DNA from: JBBRYB01 sp038238115
GTDB taxonomy: Bacteria > Actinomycetota > Actinomycetes > Propionibacteriales > Nocardioidaceae
Reading direction: 5' to 3'
Assembly (NCBI GenBank): GCA_038238115.1
Contig: JBBRYB010000001.1
Coordinates: 186,001-250,000, forward strand
Length of the DNA stretch: 64,000 nucleotides
Positions 43,009 to 51,894 of the stretch are shown in pieces. The notes under the pieces were generated by a model, which saw only the letters and a list, made by a program, of their open reading frames with translations, made no database searches and was not told where the DNA came from. Made by a program: the position numbers and the translations under genes. Within the stretch, counting starts at the first letter, position 1. Each line of letters begins with the position of its first letter.

Positions 43009-43553
43009 GCCTGCCGCCACCGCGTGATCCCCAAGCGCCGTACACGGTCGCAATCGTCTGCCTCGGCAACATCTGCCGGTCGCCGATGGCCCACGTCGTG
43101 CTGGCCGCCAAGCTCGCCGCCGCCGGCCTGGCCGAACGTGTGCACGTGACAAGTTCCGGCACCGGAGACTGGCATCTCGGCCAGGCCATGGACGAGCGTG
43201 CCGCCTCAACCCTGACCGGCCAGGGATACGACGCGACGGCCCACCGCGCCCGGCAGTTCGACGCCACCTGGTTCGCGGACCATGACCTCATCCTCGCCAT
43301 GGACCAGGGTAACCAGCGCGACATCACCGCCCTCAGCCACGACGAGGAGGTCCTCGAGCGGGTCAGGATGTTCCGCTCCTTCGACCCGGAGGTTGGCGCC
43401 GAGCTCGACGTTCCGGACCCGTGGTACGGCGGACCGGGTGGTTTCGACGACGTGCTCGCCATCGTGGAGCGCACCACCACCGCGCTCGTCACCGAGCTGG
43501 CAGCACGACAGCCTGCCTCACGACCCAGCGGAGCCCGGCGACCCGACCGGTAA
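43005..43553 (+). CDS. Low-molecular-weight protein-tyrosine phosphatase
   Basis: This 182-residue phosphatase has the P-loop VCLGNICRSPMAH (CX5R) near residues 18-30 and the general-acid motif DVPDPWYGG near the C-terminus. It removes phosphate from tyrosine in proteins of the cytoplasm; in actinobacteria such enzymes often act on surface-polysaccharide or signalling proteins. The GTG at 43005 shares GTGA with the upstream gene. It is 9 bp before the fructosamine kinase gene. Confidence 0.92.
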   Translation: MSLPPPRDPQAPYTVAIVCLGNICRSPMAHVVLAAKLAAAGLAERVHVTSSGTGDWHLGQAMDERAASTLTGQGYDATAHRARQFDATWFADHDLILAMDQGNQRDITALSHDEEVLERVRMFRSFDPEVGAELDVPDPWYGGPGGFDDVLAIVERTTTALVTELAARQPASRPSGARRPDR

Positions 43554-43562
43554 CGTCGAAGC

Positions 43563-44432
43563 ATGGCCCGGATGAGCACCATCGCGAGCCGTGTTGAACG
43601 CCTGCTGGGCACGTCAGTCGCGTCCACGACCCCGGTCGCGGGCGGCGATACCGGCGCCGCGACCCGCGTGCGCCTCAGCGACGGGAGGACCGCGTTCGTC
43701 AAGACGAGGGCCCGTGCGCCGGCGGACTTCTTCACCACTGAGGCTCGCGGGCTTCGGTGGCTGGCCGAGGCTGACCAAGGAGCGCCGGTGCCCAGCATCT
43801 ACGCCGCTGCGCAGGACTGCTTGATCCTGGCCTGGATCGATCCCGGGCCGGCCACGACCGACGCTGCCGAGGCGTTCGGGCGCAGCCTGTCAGCCACGCA
43901 CGCGGCCGGCGCGGAGAGCTTCGGCGCCGAGCAGGACGGCTACATCGGCACGGTGCCCCTGCTCAACCAGTCCACCGCGACATGGCCGGAGTTCTGGGCG
44001 ACGCGGCGGGTCCTGCCCTATCTCAAGATCGCCCGGGACCGCCGGGCCATCAGCGAGTCGGACGCACAGGCGATCGAGCGGGCGATGGGCCGCGCCGACG
44101 AGCTCGCCGGAGTTTCAGAGCCACCGAGCCGACTGCACGGTGACCTGTGGGCGGGCAACATCGTATGGAGCGCGAGCGGTCCTGGCTATCTGGTCGATCC
44201 GGCCGCCCACGCCGGGCACCGCGAGACCGACCTCGCGATGCTCGCCCTCTTCGGGGCGCCGCATCTGGCCCGGATCCTCGCCGCCTATGACGAGGCGTCG
44301 CCCCTCGCACCTGGCTGGCGTGAGCGGATGCCCTTGCACCACTTGCATCCTCTGCTGGTGCACGCCGTCCTGTTCGGCGGCTCGTACGGCGTCCGCGCCG
44401 GGACTATCGCGCGGTCACTGCCGGGAGCGTGA
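43563..44432 (+). CDS. Fructosamine kinase family protein
   Basis: This 289-residue aminoglycoside-phosphotransferase-like kinase has a glycine loop region (AGGDTGAATRVRLSDGRTAFVKT, with the lysine for ATP), the catalytic loop RLHGDLWAGNIVWS and the metal-binding LVDPAAHAGHRETDLAM. Family members phosphorylate ketoamines on glycated proteins or small ketoamines for repair. It ends 84 bp before the response regulator. ATG 43563 is used; ATG 43572 is also possible. Confidence 0.9.
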   Translation: MARMSTIASRVERLLGTSVASTTPVAGGDTGAATRVRLSDGRTAFVKTRARAPADFFTTEARGLRWLAEADQGAPVPSIYAAAQDCLILAWIDPGPATTDAAEAFGRSLSATHAAGAESFGAEQDGYIGTVPLLNQSTATWPEFWATRRVLPYLKIARDRRAISESDAQAIERAMGRADELAGVSEPPSRLHGDLWAGNIVWSASGPGYLVDPAAHAGHRETDLAMLALFGAPHLARILAAYDEASPLAPGWRERMPLHHLHPLLVHAVLFGGSYGVRAGTIARSLPGA

Positions 44433-44477
44433 AGGGCGGCACGCGGCGCGGCCCGGCCGACGGCAGGTGAGCGCCCC

Positions 44478-44494
44478 TCTCAGCCGCATCTCAG
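44478..44494 (+). promoter_or_regulatory. Direct repeat TCTCAG-N5-TCTCAG upstream of response regulator
   Basis: TCTCAG occurs at 44478-44483 and again at 44489-44494, 11 bp apart start to start, 22 bp before the response regulator ATG. Spacing of one helix turn suits OmpR-family tandem binding. The same pattern precedes the linked protease gene, which suggests autoregulation. Confidence 0.55.
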
Positions 44495-44516
44495 ATCACC
44501 GTGGCAGTCTCGGCCT

Positions 44517-45209
44517 ATGCGCATTCTGGTCGTGGACGACGACCGTGCCGTCCGCGACTCGTTACGCCGCTCGCTGGAGTTCAACGGCTATGACGTGGCG
44601 CTCGCCAACGACGGCGTCGAGGCGCTGGCGCGCATCAACGGGCTGGACCCCGACGCGCTGATCGTCGACGTCATGATGCCGCGCCTCGACGGAATCGAGA
44701 CCACCAAGGCGCTTCGAGCCGCCGGCAACGACCTGCCCATCCTCGTGCTCACCGCGCGTGACTCGGTCGGCGACCGCGTCGACGGTCTCGACGCCGGCGC
44801 CGACGACTACCTGGCCAAGCCGTTCGCGCTCGAGGAGCTGCTGGCGCGCGTCCGGGCCATGCTCAGACGCCGTACGCTCGGGACGGACGTGGCCGAGGAC
44901 GAGGGCCCGCTCGTCTTCGGTGATCTCACGATGAACCCGGTGACGCGCGAGGTCGAGCGCGCCGGTCGCCCGATCACGCTGACCCGCACGGAGTGGGACC
45001 TCCTCGAGCTGTTCATGCGGCGACCGAAACGGGTGCTGGAGCGGGCCTTCATCCTCGAGGAGGTGTGGGGCTACGACTTCCCCACGACCGCCAACTCACT
45101 GGAGGTGTACGTCGGCTACGTGCGGCGCAAGACCGAGGCGGAGGGGGAGTCGCGGCTGCTGCACACCGTGCGAGGTGTCGGTTACGTCCTGCGCGAGAGC
45201 CCTCCGTGA
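44517..45209 (+). CDS. mprA: OmpR-family response regulator, MprA-like
   Basis: This 230-residue regulator has a receiver domain with the acidic pocket VVDDD (6-9), the phosphorylation site D51 in LIVDVMMP, T in VLTARD and K in LAKPF. A winged-helix domain follows (TRTEWDLLELFMRRPKRVLERAFILEEVWGY and VYVGYVRRKTE motifs). With the adjacent kinase and HtrA-type protease it forms the arrangement of mycobacterial MprA-MprB-PepD, a cell-envelope stress system. The symbol is given by this synteny. Confidence 0.88.
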   Translation: MRILVVDDDRAVRDSLRRSLEFNGYDVALANDGVEALARINGLDPDALIVDVMMPRLDGIETTKALRAAGNDLPILVLTARDSVGDRVDGLDAGADDYLAKPFALEELLARVRAMLRRRTLGTDVAEDEGPLVFGDLTMNPVTREVERAGRPITLTRTEWDLLELFMRRPKRVLERAFILEEVWGYDFPTTANSLEVYVGYVRRKTEAEGESRLLHTVRGVGYVLRESPP

Positions 45210-46579
45210 AACGAATGTCCATGGCTGCCCGGATCTCCCTCCTCGCAGCCTGCGCCGTTGGCCTCTCCGTCACGATGGCGAGTCTCGCGGCGTACGTGAC
45301 GCTGCGCGCGCAGCTGCACGAGCGGCTCGACGAGTCTTTGCTTGAGCGCGTGCAGAGGGCCAGTGAGAACGGGCTGGTGGAAGAGGCGACGCTCAACAAC
45401 TTCCCCTCCGAGTTCCTCGGGGCCTCAGACCTGCGGATCTTCCTCATCTACTCCGACGGCACAGTCGTCCCCAAGAAGCGGGCCGGCTGGCTGGCGCCCC
45501 CTTCCGCTGACGAGATCAGGGTTGCCGACGGCACGCTCGACCACACGCTGCGCAGCGTGTCGTACAACGGGGTGGATGGCCGGGCGGCAAGTGTCCACGC
45601 CAGTAGCGGCACCGCCCTGGTCTTCGTCCAGTCGTCGGAGTCCATCCAGCGCACCCTCGGGCGGATGGGCCTGGTGCTGCTGCTCGTCGGCGTCGGCGGG
45701 ATCGTGTCGGCAGCGATCATCGGGCTCGCCGTGGCACGTTCGGCGCTGTTGCCGGTACGGCGGCTGAGCGCCGCTGCCGAGCATGTCGCCCGTACCAACG
45801 AGCTCTCCCCGATCGCCGTCACCGGTGACGACGAGCTGGCGAGTCTCGCCGCGTCCTTCAACGAGATGCTGGCATCGCTGGCGGCCTCCCGCGACCGCGA
45901 ACGTCGACTGGTCGTCGACGCCGGCCACGAGCTACGTACGCCTCTCACCAGCCTGCGCACCAACCTGGAACTGCTGGCCCAGGCCGACCGCCGCGGTGGC
46001 CTCGGCCGCGAGCAGCGCGACGAGATCTTCGCCGACGCGACCGCGCAGGTCGAGGAGCTCTCCACCCTCGTCGGCGACCTCGTCGAGCTGGCCCGCGACG
46101 AGCCGCTCGACCGCACGCCAGAACCGCTCGACCTCGCCGACATCGTGTCGCGGGCGGTGGACCGGGTGAAGCGCCGCGGGCTCGGACTGACGTTCGACGT
46201 CTCGCTGTCATCGTGGTGGGTGCTGGGCGAGGCGCAGATCCTCGAGCGAGCCGTGACGAACCTGCTCGACAACGCCGCCAAGTGGAGTCCACCGCACGGC
46301 ACCATCACGATACTGCTGGAGGAGGGCGCAATCACCGTGGCCGACGAGGGCACCGGGATCAACGACCCCGACCTGCCCATGATCTTCGAGCGGTTCTACC
46401 GCGCCCCGGACGCGCGCACCATGCCCGGGTCTGGCCTCGGCCTGTCGATCGTGCGCCAGGCCGCTGAACGCCACGGCGGAGGTGTACGGGCGGCCAACCG
46501 TGAGAGCCGGGGCGCCGTCTTCAGCATGTGGATGCCTGGACAGGTGAGCCCGGAAGGGCTCGCACCCGCCTCCTCGTAA
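45206..46579 (+). CDS. mprB: Sensor histidine kinase, MprB-like
   Basis: This 457-residue kinase has an N-terminal membrane helix (about 9-32), an extracytoplasmic sensor domain, a second helix (about 153-178), a HAMP domain, the H-box DAGHELRTPLTSL with phospho-accepting H241, and an ATPase domain with N-box AVTNLLDNAAKWS and GSGLGLSIV. The GTG at 45206 overlaps the regulator stop in GTGA; ATG 45215 is an alternative. It should phosphorylate the adjacent MprA-like regulator. Confidence 0.9.
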   Translation: MKRMSMAARISLLAACAVGLSVTMASLAAYVTLRAQLHERLDESLLERVQRASENGLVEEATLNNFPSEFLGASDLRIFLIYSDGTVVPKKRAGWLAPPSADEIRVADGTLDHTLRSVSYNGVDGRAASVHASSGTALVFVQSSESIQRTLGRMGLVLLLVGVGGIVSAAIIGLAVARSALLPVRRLSAAAEHVARTNELSPIAVTGDDELASLAASFNEMLASLAASRDRERRLVVDAGHELRTPLTSLRTNLELLAQADRRGGLGREQRDEIFADATAQVEELSTLVGDLVELARDEPLDRTPEPLDLADIVSRAVDRVKRRGLGLTFDVSLSSWWVLGEAQILERAVTNLLDNAAKWSPPHGTITILLEEGAITVADEGTGINDPDLPMIFERFYRAPDARTMPGSGLGLSIVRQAAERHGGGVRAANRESRGAVFSMWMPGQVSPEGLAPASS

Positions 46580-46586
46580 TCTCACA

Positions 46587-46616
46587 GCATCCTCTGAGGG
46601 CGATCTCAGAGGATGC
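46587..46616. promoter_or_regulatory. 12-bp perfect inverted repeat before the HtrA-like gene
   Basis: GCATCCTCTGAG (46587-46598) and CTCAGAGGATGC (46605-46616) form a perfect stem with a 6-nt loop, directly after the kinase stop codon and 27 bp before the protease start. There is no T-tract. It could be an operator or a stem that reduces read-through. Confidence 0.6.
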
Positions 46617-46620
46617 TCAG
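46604..46620 (+). promoter_or_regulatory. Direct repeat TCTCAG-N5-GCTCAG upstream of HtrA-like protease
   Basis: TCTCAG at 46604-46609 and GCTCAG at 46615-46620 have the same 11-bp periodicity as the repeat before the response regulator, and lie 23 bp before the protease ATG. They overlap the right arm of the inverted repeat. This is the likely site through which the MprA-like regulator controls the protease. Confidence 0.55.
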
Positions 46621-46642
46621 ACCCGCCAGGCACCATGGGCGC

Positions 46643-47881
46643 ATGGACAACGACGCATTTCCCCCCAACTATCACGGTTACTCGCCTGGACCGAACCCAC
46701 CCGGCTTCGGGCAGCCTCCCCCTTCGGCGGCACCGAGGCGGGGGGGACGCGTCGTTGCCGCCGCTGTCCTCGTCGGCGCGCTGGCCGGCGGAGCCGCCGG
46801 TGTGGGCGGCGCCGCCCTCTTCGACAACACGCGAGGGTCGGGGTCCACGTCGGCGCTGGACCCGCTGAAGCTCGGTACCGACACCAGCACGACGACCAAC
46901 AGCAATGGGGCCAGCACCGCGGCGGCAGTCTCGGGCACGATCGAGGCCGCTGCCGCCAAGGCCCTGCCCTCCGTCGTCAAGATCTACGCCAGCGGCCAGG
47001 GCCAGAGCGGGTCCGGCTCCGGCATCATCCTCACTGACAGCGGCCAGATCCTCACCAACAACCACGTCGCGGAGCTTGGCGCCGGCGGAGGCAAACTCGC
47101 TGTCAGTTTCAACGACGGTATGTCGGCCAAGGCCCGGATCATCGGTCGTGACCCGTTCACCGATCTGGCGGTGATCCAGGCCGAGGGAGTGAGCGGGCTG
47201 ACTCCGGCGACGCTGGGTGACTCGACCAACCTGATCGTCGGCCAGCAGGTTGTCGCCGTGGGCTCGCCCTTCGGGCTCGAGAGCACCGTCACCACCGGCA
47301 TCGTCAGTGCCCTGAACCGGCCCGTCACGACGCAGGGTAACGCGGCCACCGACCCGGCGACCGTGTTCCCTGCCATCCAGACCGACGCCTCCATCAACCC
47401 GGGTAACTCCGGGGGCCCGCTCATCAATACCAGCGGACAGGTCGTCGGCATCAACTCGGCGATCCAGACCACGACCACCACGTCGACCCAGCAGGGTGGT
47501 TCGATCGGGCTCGGCTTCGCCATCCCGATCGACGACGCCATCCCGATCGTCCAGCAGCTGCGTAACGGCCAGGCCCCGACGCACGCACGGATCGGCGTCA
47601 CGGTCGGCAATGCAAGCGACCGGGTCGGGCTGCCCAACGGCGCGCTCGTGGGGTCCGTCGACGCCGCAGCGGCCGGCGCAGCCGCGGGACTGCACCGCGG
47701 AGACGTGATCACGAAGGTCGACGACAACGTCATCTCCGACGCCGACTCCCTGGTGGCGATCGTGAGGTCCTACCGCCCCGGCGACAAGGTCACCCTGACC
47801 GTCACGTCGTCCACGCCCAACGGACAGTCGGTCGGTGCCGACCACACCGTCGACGTCACCCTCGGCTCCGACGCGCACTAG
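46643..47881 (+). CDS. HtrA/DegP-type membrane serine protease with PDZ domain, PepD-like
   Basis: The 412-residue protein has a proline-rich cytoplasmic N-terminus, one membrane helix (about 36-58), a Ser/Thr-rich linker, a trypsin-like domain and a C-terminal PDZ domain. The catalytic triad is visible: H141 in LTNNHVAEL, D174 in RDPFTDLAV and S256 in NPGNSGGPLI. It degrades or remodels misfolded envelope proteins outside the membrane. The ATG at 46643 begins MDNDAFPPNYHGY. It follows the two-component genes by 63 bp and shares their putative operator. Confidence 0.93.
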   Translation: MDNDAFPPNYHGYSPGPNPPGFGQPPPSAAPRRGGRVVAAAVLVGALAGGAAGVGGAALFDNTRGSGSTSALDPLKLGTDTSTTTNSNGASTAAAVSGTIEAAAAKALPSVVKIYASGQGQSGSGSGIILTDSGQILTNNHVAELGAGGGKLAVSFNDGMSAKARIIGRDPFTDLAVIQAEGVSGLTPATLGDSTNLIVGQQVVAVGSPFGLESTVTTGIVSALNRPVTTQGNAATDPATVFPAIQTDASINPGNSGGPLINTSGQVVGINSAIQTTTTTSTQQGGSIGLGFAIPIDDAIPIVQQLRNGQAPTHARIGVTVGNASDRVGLPNGALVGSVDAAAAGAAAGLHRGDVITKVDDNVISDADSLVAIVRSYRPGDKVTLTVTSSTPNGQSVGADHTVDVTLGSDAH

Positions 47882-47942
47882 CGAACCACAGCCATCGACC
47901 ACGACGGCGCCCTCCTGACCCGGGCGTCATGCGGTAAGGGGA

Positions 47943-47985
47943 CGGCGAGGGGGCCCGCAGCAGCCATCTGCAGGCCCCCTCGCCG
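47943..47985. terminator. Bidirectional terminator between convergent genes
   Basis: CGGCGAGGGGGCC (47943-47955) pairs perfectly with GGCCCCCTCGCCG (47973-47985) over 13 bp, with a 17-nt loop. It lies midway between the stops of the HtrA-like gene and pabB. There is no long T-run on either strand, as is common in high-GC genomes. Confidence 0.75.
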
Positions 47986-48005
47986 CGCCGCAGTACCGTT
48001 GCGAG

Positions 48006-49349
48006 CTAGCGGCCGAGAGCGCGGAAGAGGTGGCGGGCCTTCCAGGTCGTCTCGGCGAACTCCTCGTCGCAGGTGGAGCGAACGGTGATGCCGCCGCCGG
48101 TGCCAAGCGTGTAGACGCCGTCGCGGCAAACCAGCGTACGGATGACCACGCCCAGGTCGGCGCCGCCGTCATCGAGCAGCCAGCCGATCGCGCCGGAATA
48201 GACGCCGCGGGCGGTGGCCTCGACGTCGGCGATGATCTGCATCGTGCGCAGCTTGGGCGCGCCGGTCATCGACCCGCCGGGAAACAGTGCAGCCAGGGCT
48301 TCCAGCGTCGAGACGCCTGGCCGAAGTCGGCCGCCGATCGTGGTGACCAGCTGATGCACGGCAGGGTAGGACTCGACGTGCATCAGGTCCGTCACCCGCA
48401 CGCTGCCGACGTCACAGACCCGGGACATGTCGTTGCGCAGCAGGTCGACGATCATCAGGTTCTCGCCGAGGAACTTCGGCTCCGCCCGGAGCCTCTCGGC
48501 GGCGGCCATATCCTCCGCGGGGTCCGGGTGTCGCGAAGTGGTGCCCTTGATCGGGCGGGTCTCGATCGTCCGGTCGGCGCGGATGGTCGCGAACCGCTCT
48601 GGTGAGCTGCTCAGCACCTGGGTGCCCGCGTGGCTGACCATCGCGGCATAGGGCGCGGGACTCAGCCGCCTAAGCCGCCGATACGTGTCGACCGGGTCCG
48701 CACGAGACGCGATCGCGGTGCGAAACGTCAGGTTGGTCTCGTAGGAGTTGCCGAGCCTGAGCTGCGTCTGTACGGCGGCGAAGGCGGCCGCGAACTCGTC
48801 TCGTCCGTACGTCGACGTGATCTCGGCACCCGTTGGCCTCGCGGGGTCGGGCGGCTTCGGTGTCTGGCGCAGAAGCTCGTACAGCTCGGCGTACCACTGG
48901 GCGCTCGACTCGGGCGGACCGACGGCATAGACGCGCCGGCGGCCGTGGTCGAAGGCCACCCGCCGGCTGGCCCGCAGCCAGCACGCGTCGAGCGAGCGGG
49001 GGTCACTGTCGAGGCGGGCCGGCAGGTCCGGTCGGGCGCCGTAGCCGAAGAAGCCCACCCATCCCGTGGACCGCAGGCCGGTGGAGAGCTCCGCGCCGAC
49101 GTGGCCGAGCGCCGAGAAGATGTCATCACCGACGCGCTTGGCGCGGCCGTTCGAGTGCGCCAGCACTGACCTGGAGGCGGCGTGGAACGTCAGGCTGAGC
49201 TCGTGCGGTTCGAGCCAGCCGACATACGTCATCCGGCCCGACCACGGCCGCGACCCCGAACCGTCGAGCCAGAACGACCGGGAACGGCCGGCCACATGGG
49301 CGACGAAGAAGTCCTCGGGATCGACCCACGGCCACCCGCGGGCGCTCAT
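48006..49349 (-). CDS. pabB: Aminodeoxychorismate synthase component I
   Basis: This 447-residue chorismate-binding enzyme combines chorismate and ammonia into 4-amino-4-deoxychorismate for folate. The C-terminal domain has SSSPERFATI, ETRPIKGTTSRH, GENLMIVDLLRNDMSRVC, FPGGSMTGAPKLRTMQII and YSGAIGWL, all conserved in the PabB/TrpE superfamily; PIKGT with lysine is the PabB form. The ATG at 49349 overlaps the pabA stop in ATGA; the longer frame to 49487 runs inside pabA. No pabC lyase gene follows. Confidence 0.9.
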   Translation of the reverse strand: MSARGWPWVDPEDFFVAHVAGRSRSFWLDGSGSRPWSGRMTYVGWLEPHELSLTFHAASRSVLAHSNGRAKRVGDDIFSALGHVGAELSTGLRSTGWVGFFGYGARPDLPARLDSDPRSLDACWLRASRRVAFDHGRRRVYAVGPPESSAQWYAELYELLRQTPKPPDPARPTGAEITSTYGRDEFAAAFAAVQTQLRLGNSYETNLTFRTAIASRADPVDTYRRLRRLSPAPYAAMVSHAGTQVLSSSPERFATIRADRTIETRPIKGTTSRHPDPAEDMAAAERLRAEPKFLGENLMIVDLLRNDMSRVCDVGSVRVTDLMHVESYPAVHQLVTTIGGRLRPGVSTLEALAALFPGGSMTGAPKLRTMQIIADVEATARGVYSGAIGWLLDDGGADLGVVIRTLVCRDGVYTLGTGGGITVRSTCDEEFAETTWKARHLFRALGR

Positions 49350-49924
49350 GCGAACGCCAAGAAGTTGCGGACCAGTGCCGCGCCCTGCTCGCTGAGCACG
49401 GACTCGGGATGAAACTGCACGCCGTGCAGCGCTCGGCTGACGTGCTGCACACCCATCACGACGCGACCCGCCGGGCCGTCGCACCACGCGGTCGCGACGA
49501 GCGAGTCCGGTACGCCGGTGGCAGCCTGCGAGTGGTAACGCACCACGGGAAACCTCTGTGGGAGCGCCGTGAACAGCCCCTTGCCGGTGTGGGTCACCGT
49601 GGAGATCTCACCATGCGCGGGCTCGACCAGCTCGACGACGCCACCCAGCTCATGCACCATGCCTTGCATGCCGAGACACACGCCGAGCACCGGTACGCCG
49701 CTGCAGGCGATCACCTCCCGACCAAGCTCGAAGTCGCGAGGGTCCGCCACGGTTCCGGGCCCGGGTGACAGCACCAGGTGGGAGTAGCCTCGGCGCCACC
49801 CACCTCGCGCCGCCGGGTCGTCGTGTTGCATCACGTCGGGTACGTCACCGGCCACCGAGGCGATGAGATGCACCAGGTTGAAGGTATAGGAGTCGTGGTG
49901 GTCGATCACGAGGACGCGAGGCAT
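49346..49924 (-). CDS. pabA: Aminodeoxychorismate/anthranilate synthase glutaminase
   Basis: This 192-residue class I glutamine amidotransferase delivers ammonia to PabB. It shows IDHHDSYTFNLVHL, LSPGPGT, the nucleophile cysteine in LGVCLGMQG and the His-Glu pair in HGVQFHPES. The ATG at 49924 lies 7 bp after the stop of the PhzE-like gene. It may also serve the same partner enzymes as TrpG in some species. Confidence 0.92.
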   Translation of the reverse strand: MPRVLVIDHHDSYTFNLVHLIASVAGDVPDVMQHDDPAARGGWRRGYSHLVLSPGPGTVADPRDFELGREVIACSGVPVLGVCLGMQGMVHELGGVVELVEPAHGEISTVTHTGKGLFTALPQRFPVVRYHSQAATGVPDSLVATAWCDGPAGRVVMGVQHVSRALHGVQFHPESVLSEQGAALVRNFLAFA

Positions 49925-49931
49925 AGCGGCC

Positions 49932-51812
49932 TCACTCGCCGAGCACAGCGAGCATCAGCTCCCGGACGAGGTCGAAACCGTTCTCGGTGAGGATCGACTC
50001 CGCATGGAACTGCACGCCCCGGTAGCGCGGGCCCCGAAGCGCGTGCACGTCGCCCGTCCGCGGGTCGGTGTCGACGGTGACATCGTGCGGCAGCGGGTCG
50101 CCGGCGCCGACCCGGGCGACGAACGTGTTGTAGAAGCCGACGTTCTCCTCGCGGTCCAGCACCGCGACGCTGGTCTGGGTGCCCTGGAAGACGATGTCCT
50201 TGTAGGTCAGCTCCAGCCCGAGCGATCCGCACAGCACCTGGTGGCCCAGACAGACCGCCAGGAAGGGTTTCCGCATTGCCAGCAGGTCGTCGACCGCTGA
50301 CCGCACCGCCTTGATCTTCGCGTCCTCGAGGTCGCGAGGGTCGCCAGGACCGGGGCCGACGACGACGACATCGGCGGCGTCGAAGGCGCCAGGTGCGTAG
50401 TCGTGGTGCCGCACCGTTTCGCTCGTCATGCCGAGCACGCCCAACACATGGCGCAGCATGGTCACGAAGTCGTCCTCGCCGTCCAGCACAATGGCGTGCC
50501 TGCCCTGCAGCCCGGCCGTGGGTTCGACGTCGGACTGGTCGTTGAGCCAGAACCGACTGAGCCGGTCGTTGCGTCGGCCGAGCGATCTGAGCACGTCCTC
50601 GTCGCGGGCCAGCGCAGAGACCTCGTCAGACGACGCCACGGGGGCAGCCACGAGCCCGAAGGCGGTCAAGATGCCGCCGGCTTTCGCGTGCGTCTCAGCC
50701 ACCTCGTATTGCGGCTCGGAGTCCCGGACGAGGGTCGCACCGACCGTGACCCGCAGCTCCCCGTCGAGGCTCACATCCGCTGCCCGCAAGAGGATCGGGG
50801 CGTCAGCTGTGACGTCACCCCGCTCGTCTCGACCAAGCAGGGCCAGCACTGCGCCGTAGTAACCGCGGCCCTCGGTCTCGTACTTCCTGATGAGTCTGCA
50901 GGCGTTCTCCACCGGGCTCCCGGTCACGGTGGCCGCGAACATCGACGAACGCAGCACGTCTCGCACGTCCTTGTGGGTGCGTCCCGCGAGCAGATACTCG
51001 GTGTGGATGAGGTGGGTCATCGGCTTGAGGAAGGGACCGAGGATCTGACCGCCCTCACTGCAGATGTCACACATCATCTTCAGCTCCTCGTCGACCACCA
51101 TGAAGAGCTCGTAGATCTCCTTCTCGTCGGCCAGGAAGTCCAGCAGCTTGGCCTTGCGCTCGACCGGTCCACCGACGCCGCCGACGCGGAACGTGCCACT
51201 GATCGGGTTCATCGAGACGTCGCCACCATGCACACTGATGTGCCGCTCCGGACTGGCTCCGATGAGGTAGCGGTCACCGGTGAAGACGAGGAACGTCCAA
51301 TACGCGCCCCGCTCGCGGTCCAGCAGCCGGCGAAAGACGGTCAGTGCCGCAGAGGTGTCCCAGTCGGCGATCGTGGCACGGTAGCTTCGGCTCACGACGA
51401 GGTTCGCGCCCTCACCGTTGCCGATCTCGTCGTCGATGACGCGGGCGACCAGGTCGGCGTACTCGTCGTCGTCGATGTCGAACCCGCGCTCACCGAAGTT
51501 CTCGATCGTGGTGTCGGGTAGTAGTGCCAGCAGCGCTTCGGTCGACAGCTCGGCCTGGATGGCGATCTCGATGCTCGTCAGCGGCGTCTTGTCGTCGTGG
51601 GCCTCGAACCCGCGCTCGCGGATCTGCGCATAGGGGATGCACAGCAGCCGGTCGAACGACCGCCCGGGCTCGGGCACACCGTCGTCCACGGGTATGTCGC
51701 TGAGCCACTCGTGGTCGACGCGGTCGCCGCCCAGCAGCTGGACGGTGTCGGCGCCCGCAAAGCGCAGCAGTGCATAGGCGGGGCAGGACAACACGTCGTC
51801 GAGAACGCTCAT
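49932..51812 (-). CDS. PhzE-like ADIC/anthranilate synthase (fused synthase and glutaminase)
   Basis: This 626-residue protein fuses a chorismate-binding synthase (about 1-420) to a class I glutamine amidotransferase (about 440-626). The match to PhzE of pseudomonads is close and extends over the full length: IPYAQIRERGFEAHDDKTPL, IGASPERHISVHGG, VDEELKMMCDICSEGG and VTGSPVENACRLIRKYE. The glutaminase has FLAVCLGHQVL and VQFHAESIL. PhzE makes 2-amino-2-deoxyisochorismate; no other phenazine gene is in the window. A TrpEG-type anthranilate synthase is the alternative. The ATG at 51812 matches; it is first of a three-gene operon with pabA and pabB. Confidence 0.85.
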   Translation of the reverse strand: MSVLDDVLSCPAYALLRFAGADTVQLLGGDRVDHEWLSDIPVDDGVPEPGRSFDRLLCIPYAQIRERGFEAHDDKTPLTSIEIAIQAELSTEALLALLPDTTIENFGERGFDIDDDEYADLVARVIDDEIGNGEGANLVVSRSYRATIADWDTSAALTVFRRLLDRERGAYWTFLVFTGDRYLIGASPERHISVHGGDVSMNPISGTFRVGGVGGPVERKAKLLDFLADEKEIYELFMVVDEELKMMCDICSEGGQILGPFLKPMTHLIHTEYLLAGRTHKDVRDVLRSSMFAATVTGSPVENACRLIRKYETEGRGYYGAVLALLGRDERGDVTADAPILLRAADVSLDGELRVTVGATLVRDSEPQYEVAETHAKAGGILTAFGLVAAPVASSDEVSALARDEDVLRSLGRRNDRLSRFWLNDQSDVEPTAGLQGRHAIVLDGEDDFVTMLRHVLGVLGMTSETVRHHDYAPGAFDAADVVVVGPGPGDPRDLEDAKIKAVRSAVDDLLAMRKPFLAVCLGHQVLCGSLGLELTYKDIVFQGTQTSVAVLDREENVGFYNTFVARVGAGDPLPHDVTVDTDPRTGDVHALRGPRYRGVQFHAESILTENGFDLVRELMLAVLGE

Positions 51813-51876
51813 GTGGAACCGATCAGTGGTCGAGCCGGAAGGAGTGCCTGGAAGCGGGAACGGTACCGGCACGCCG

Positions 51877-51894
51877 GTGACCGTCAGCGGTCAC
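51877..51894. terminator. Small stem-loop at the end of the helicase-like gene
   Basis: GTGACCG and CGGTCAC (51877-51883 and 51888-51894) form a 7-bp stem with a TCAG loop that includes the stop codon of the HelD-like gene. It has no T-tract, so termination is only a possibility. Confidence 0.35.

Noticed and set aside
46587..46616. Intrinsic terminator after the sensor kinase gene
   Set aside because: The stem is perfect but has no T-run and overlaps the CTCAG direct repeat just before the protease, so a regulatory role is at least as likely; it is listed as regulatory.
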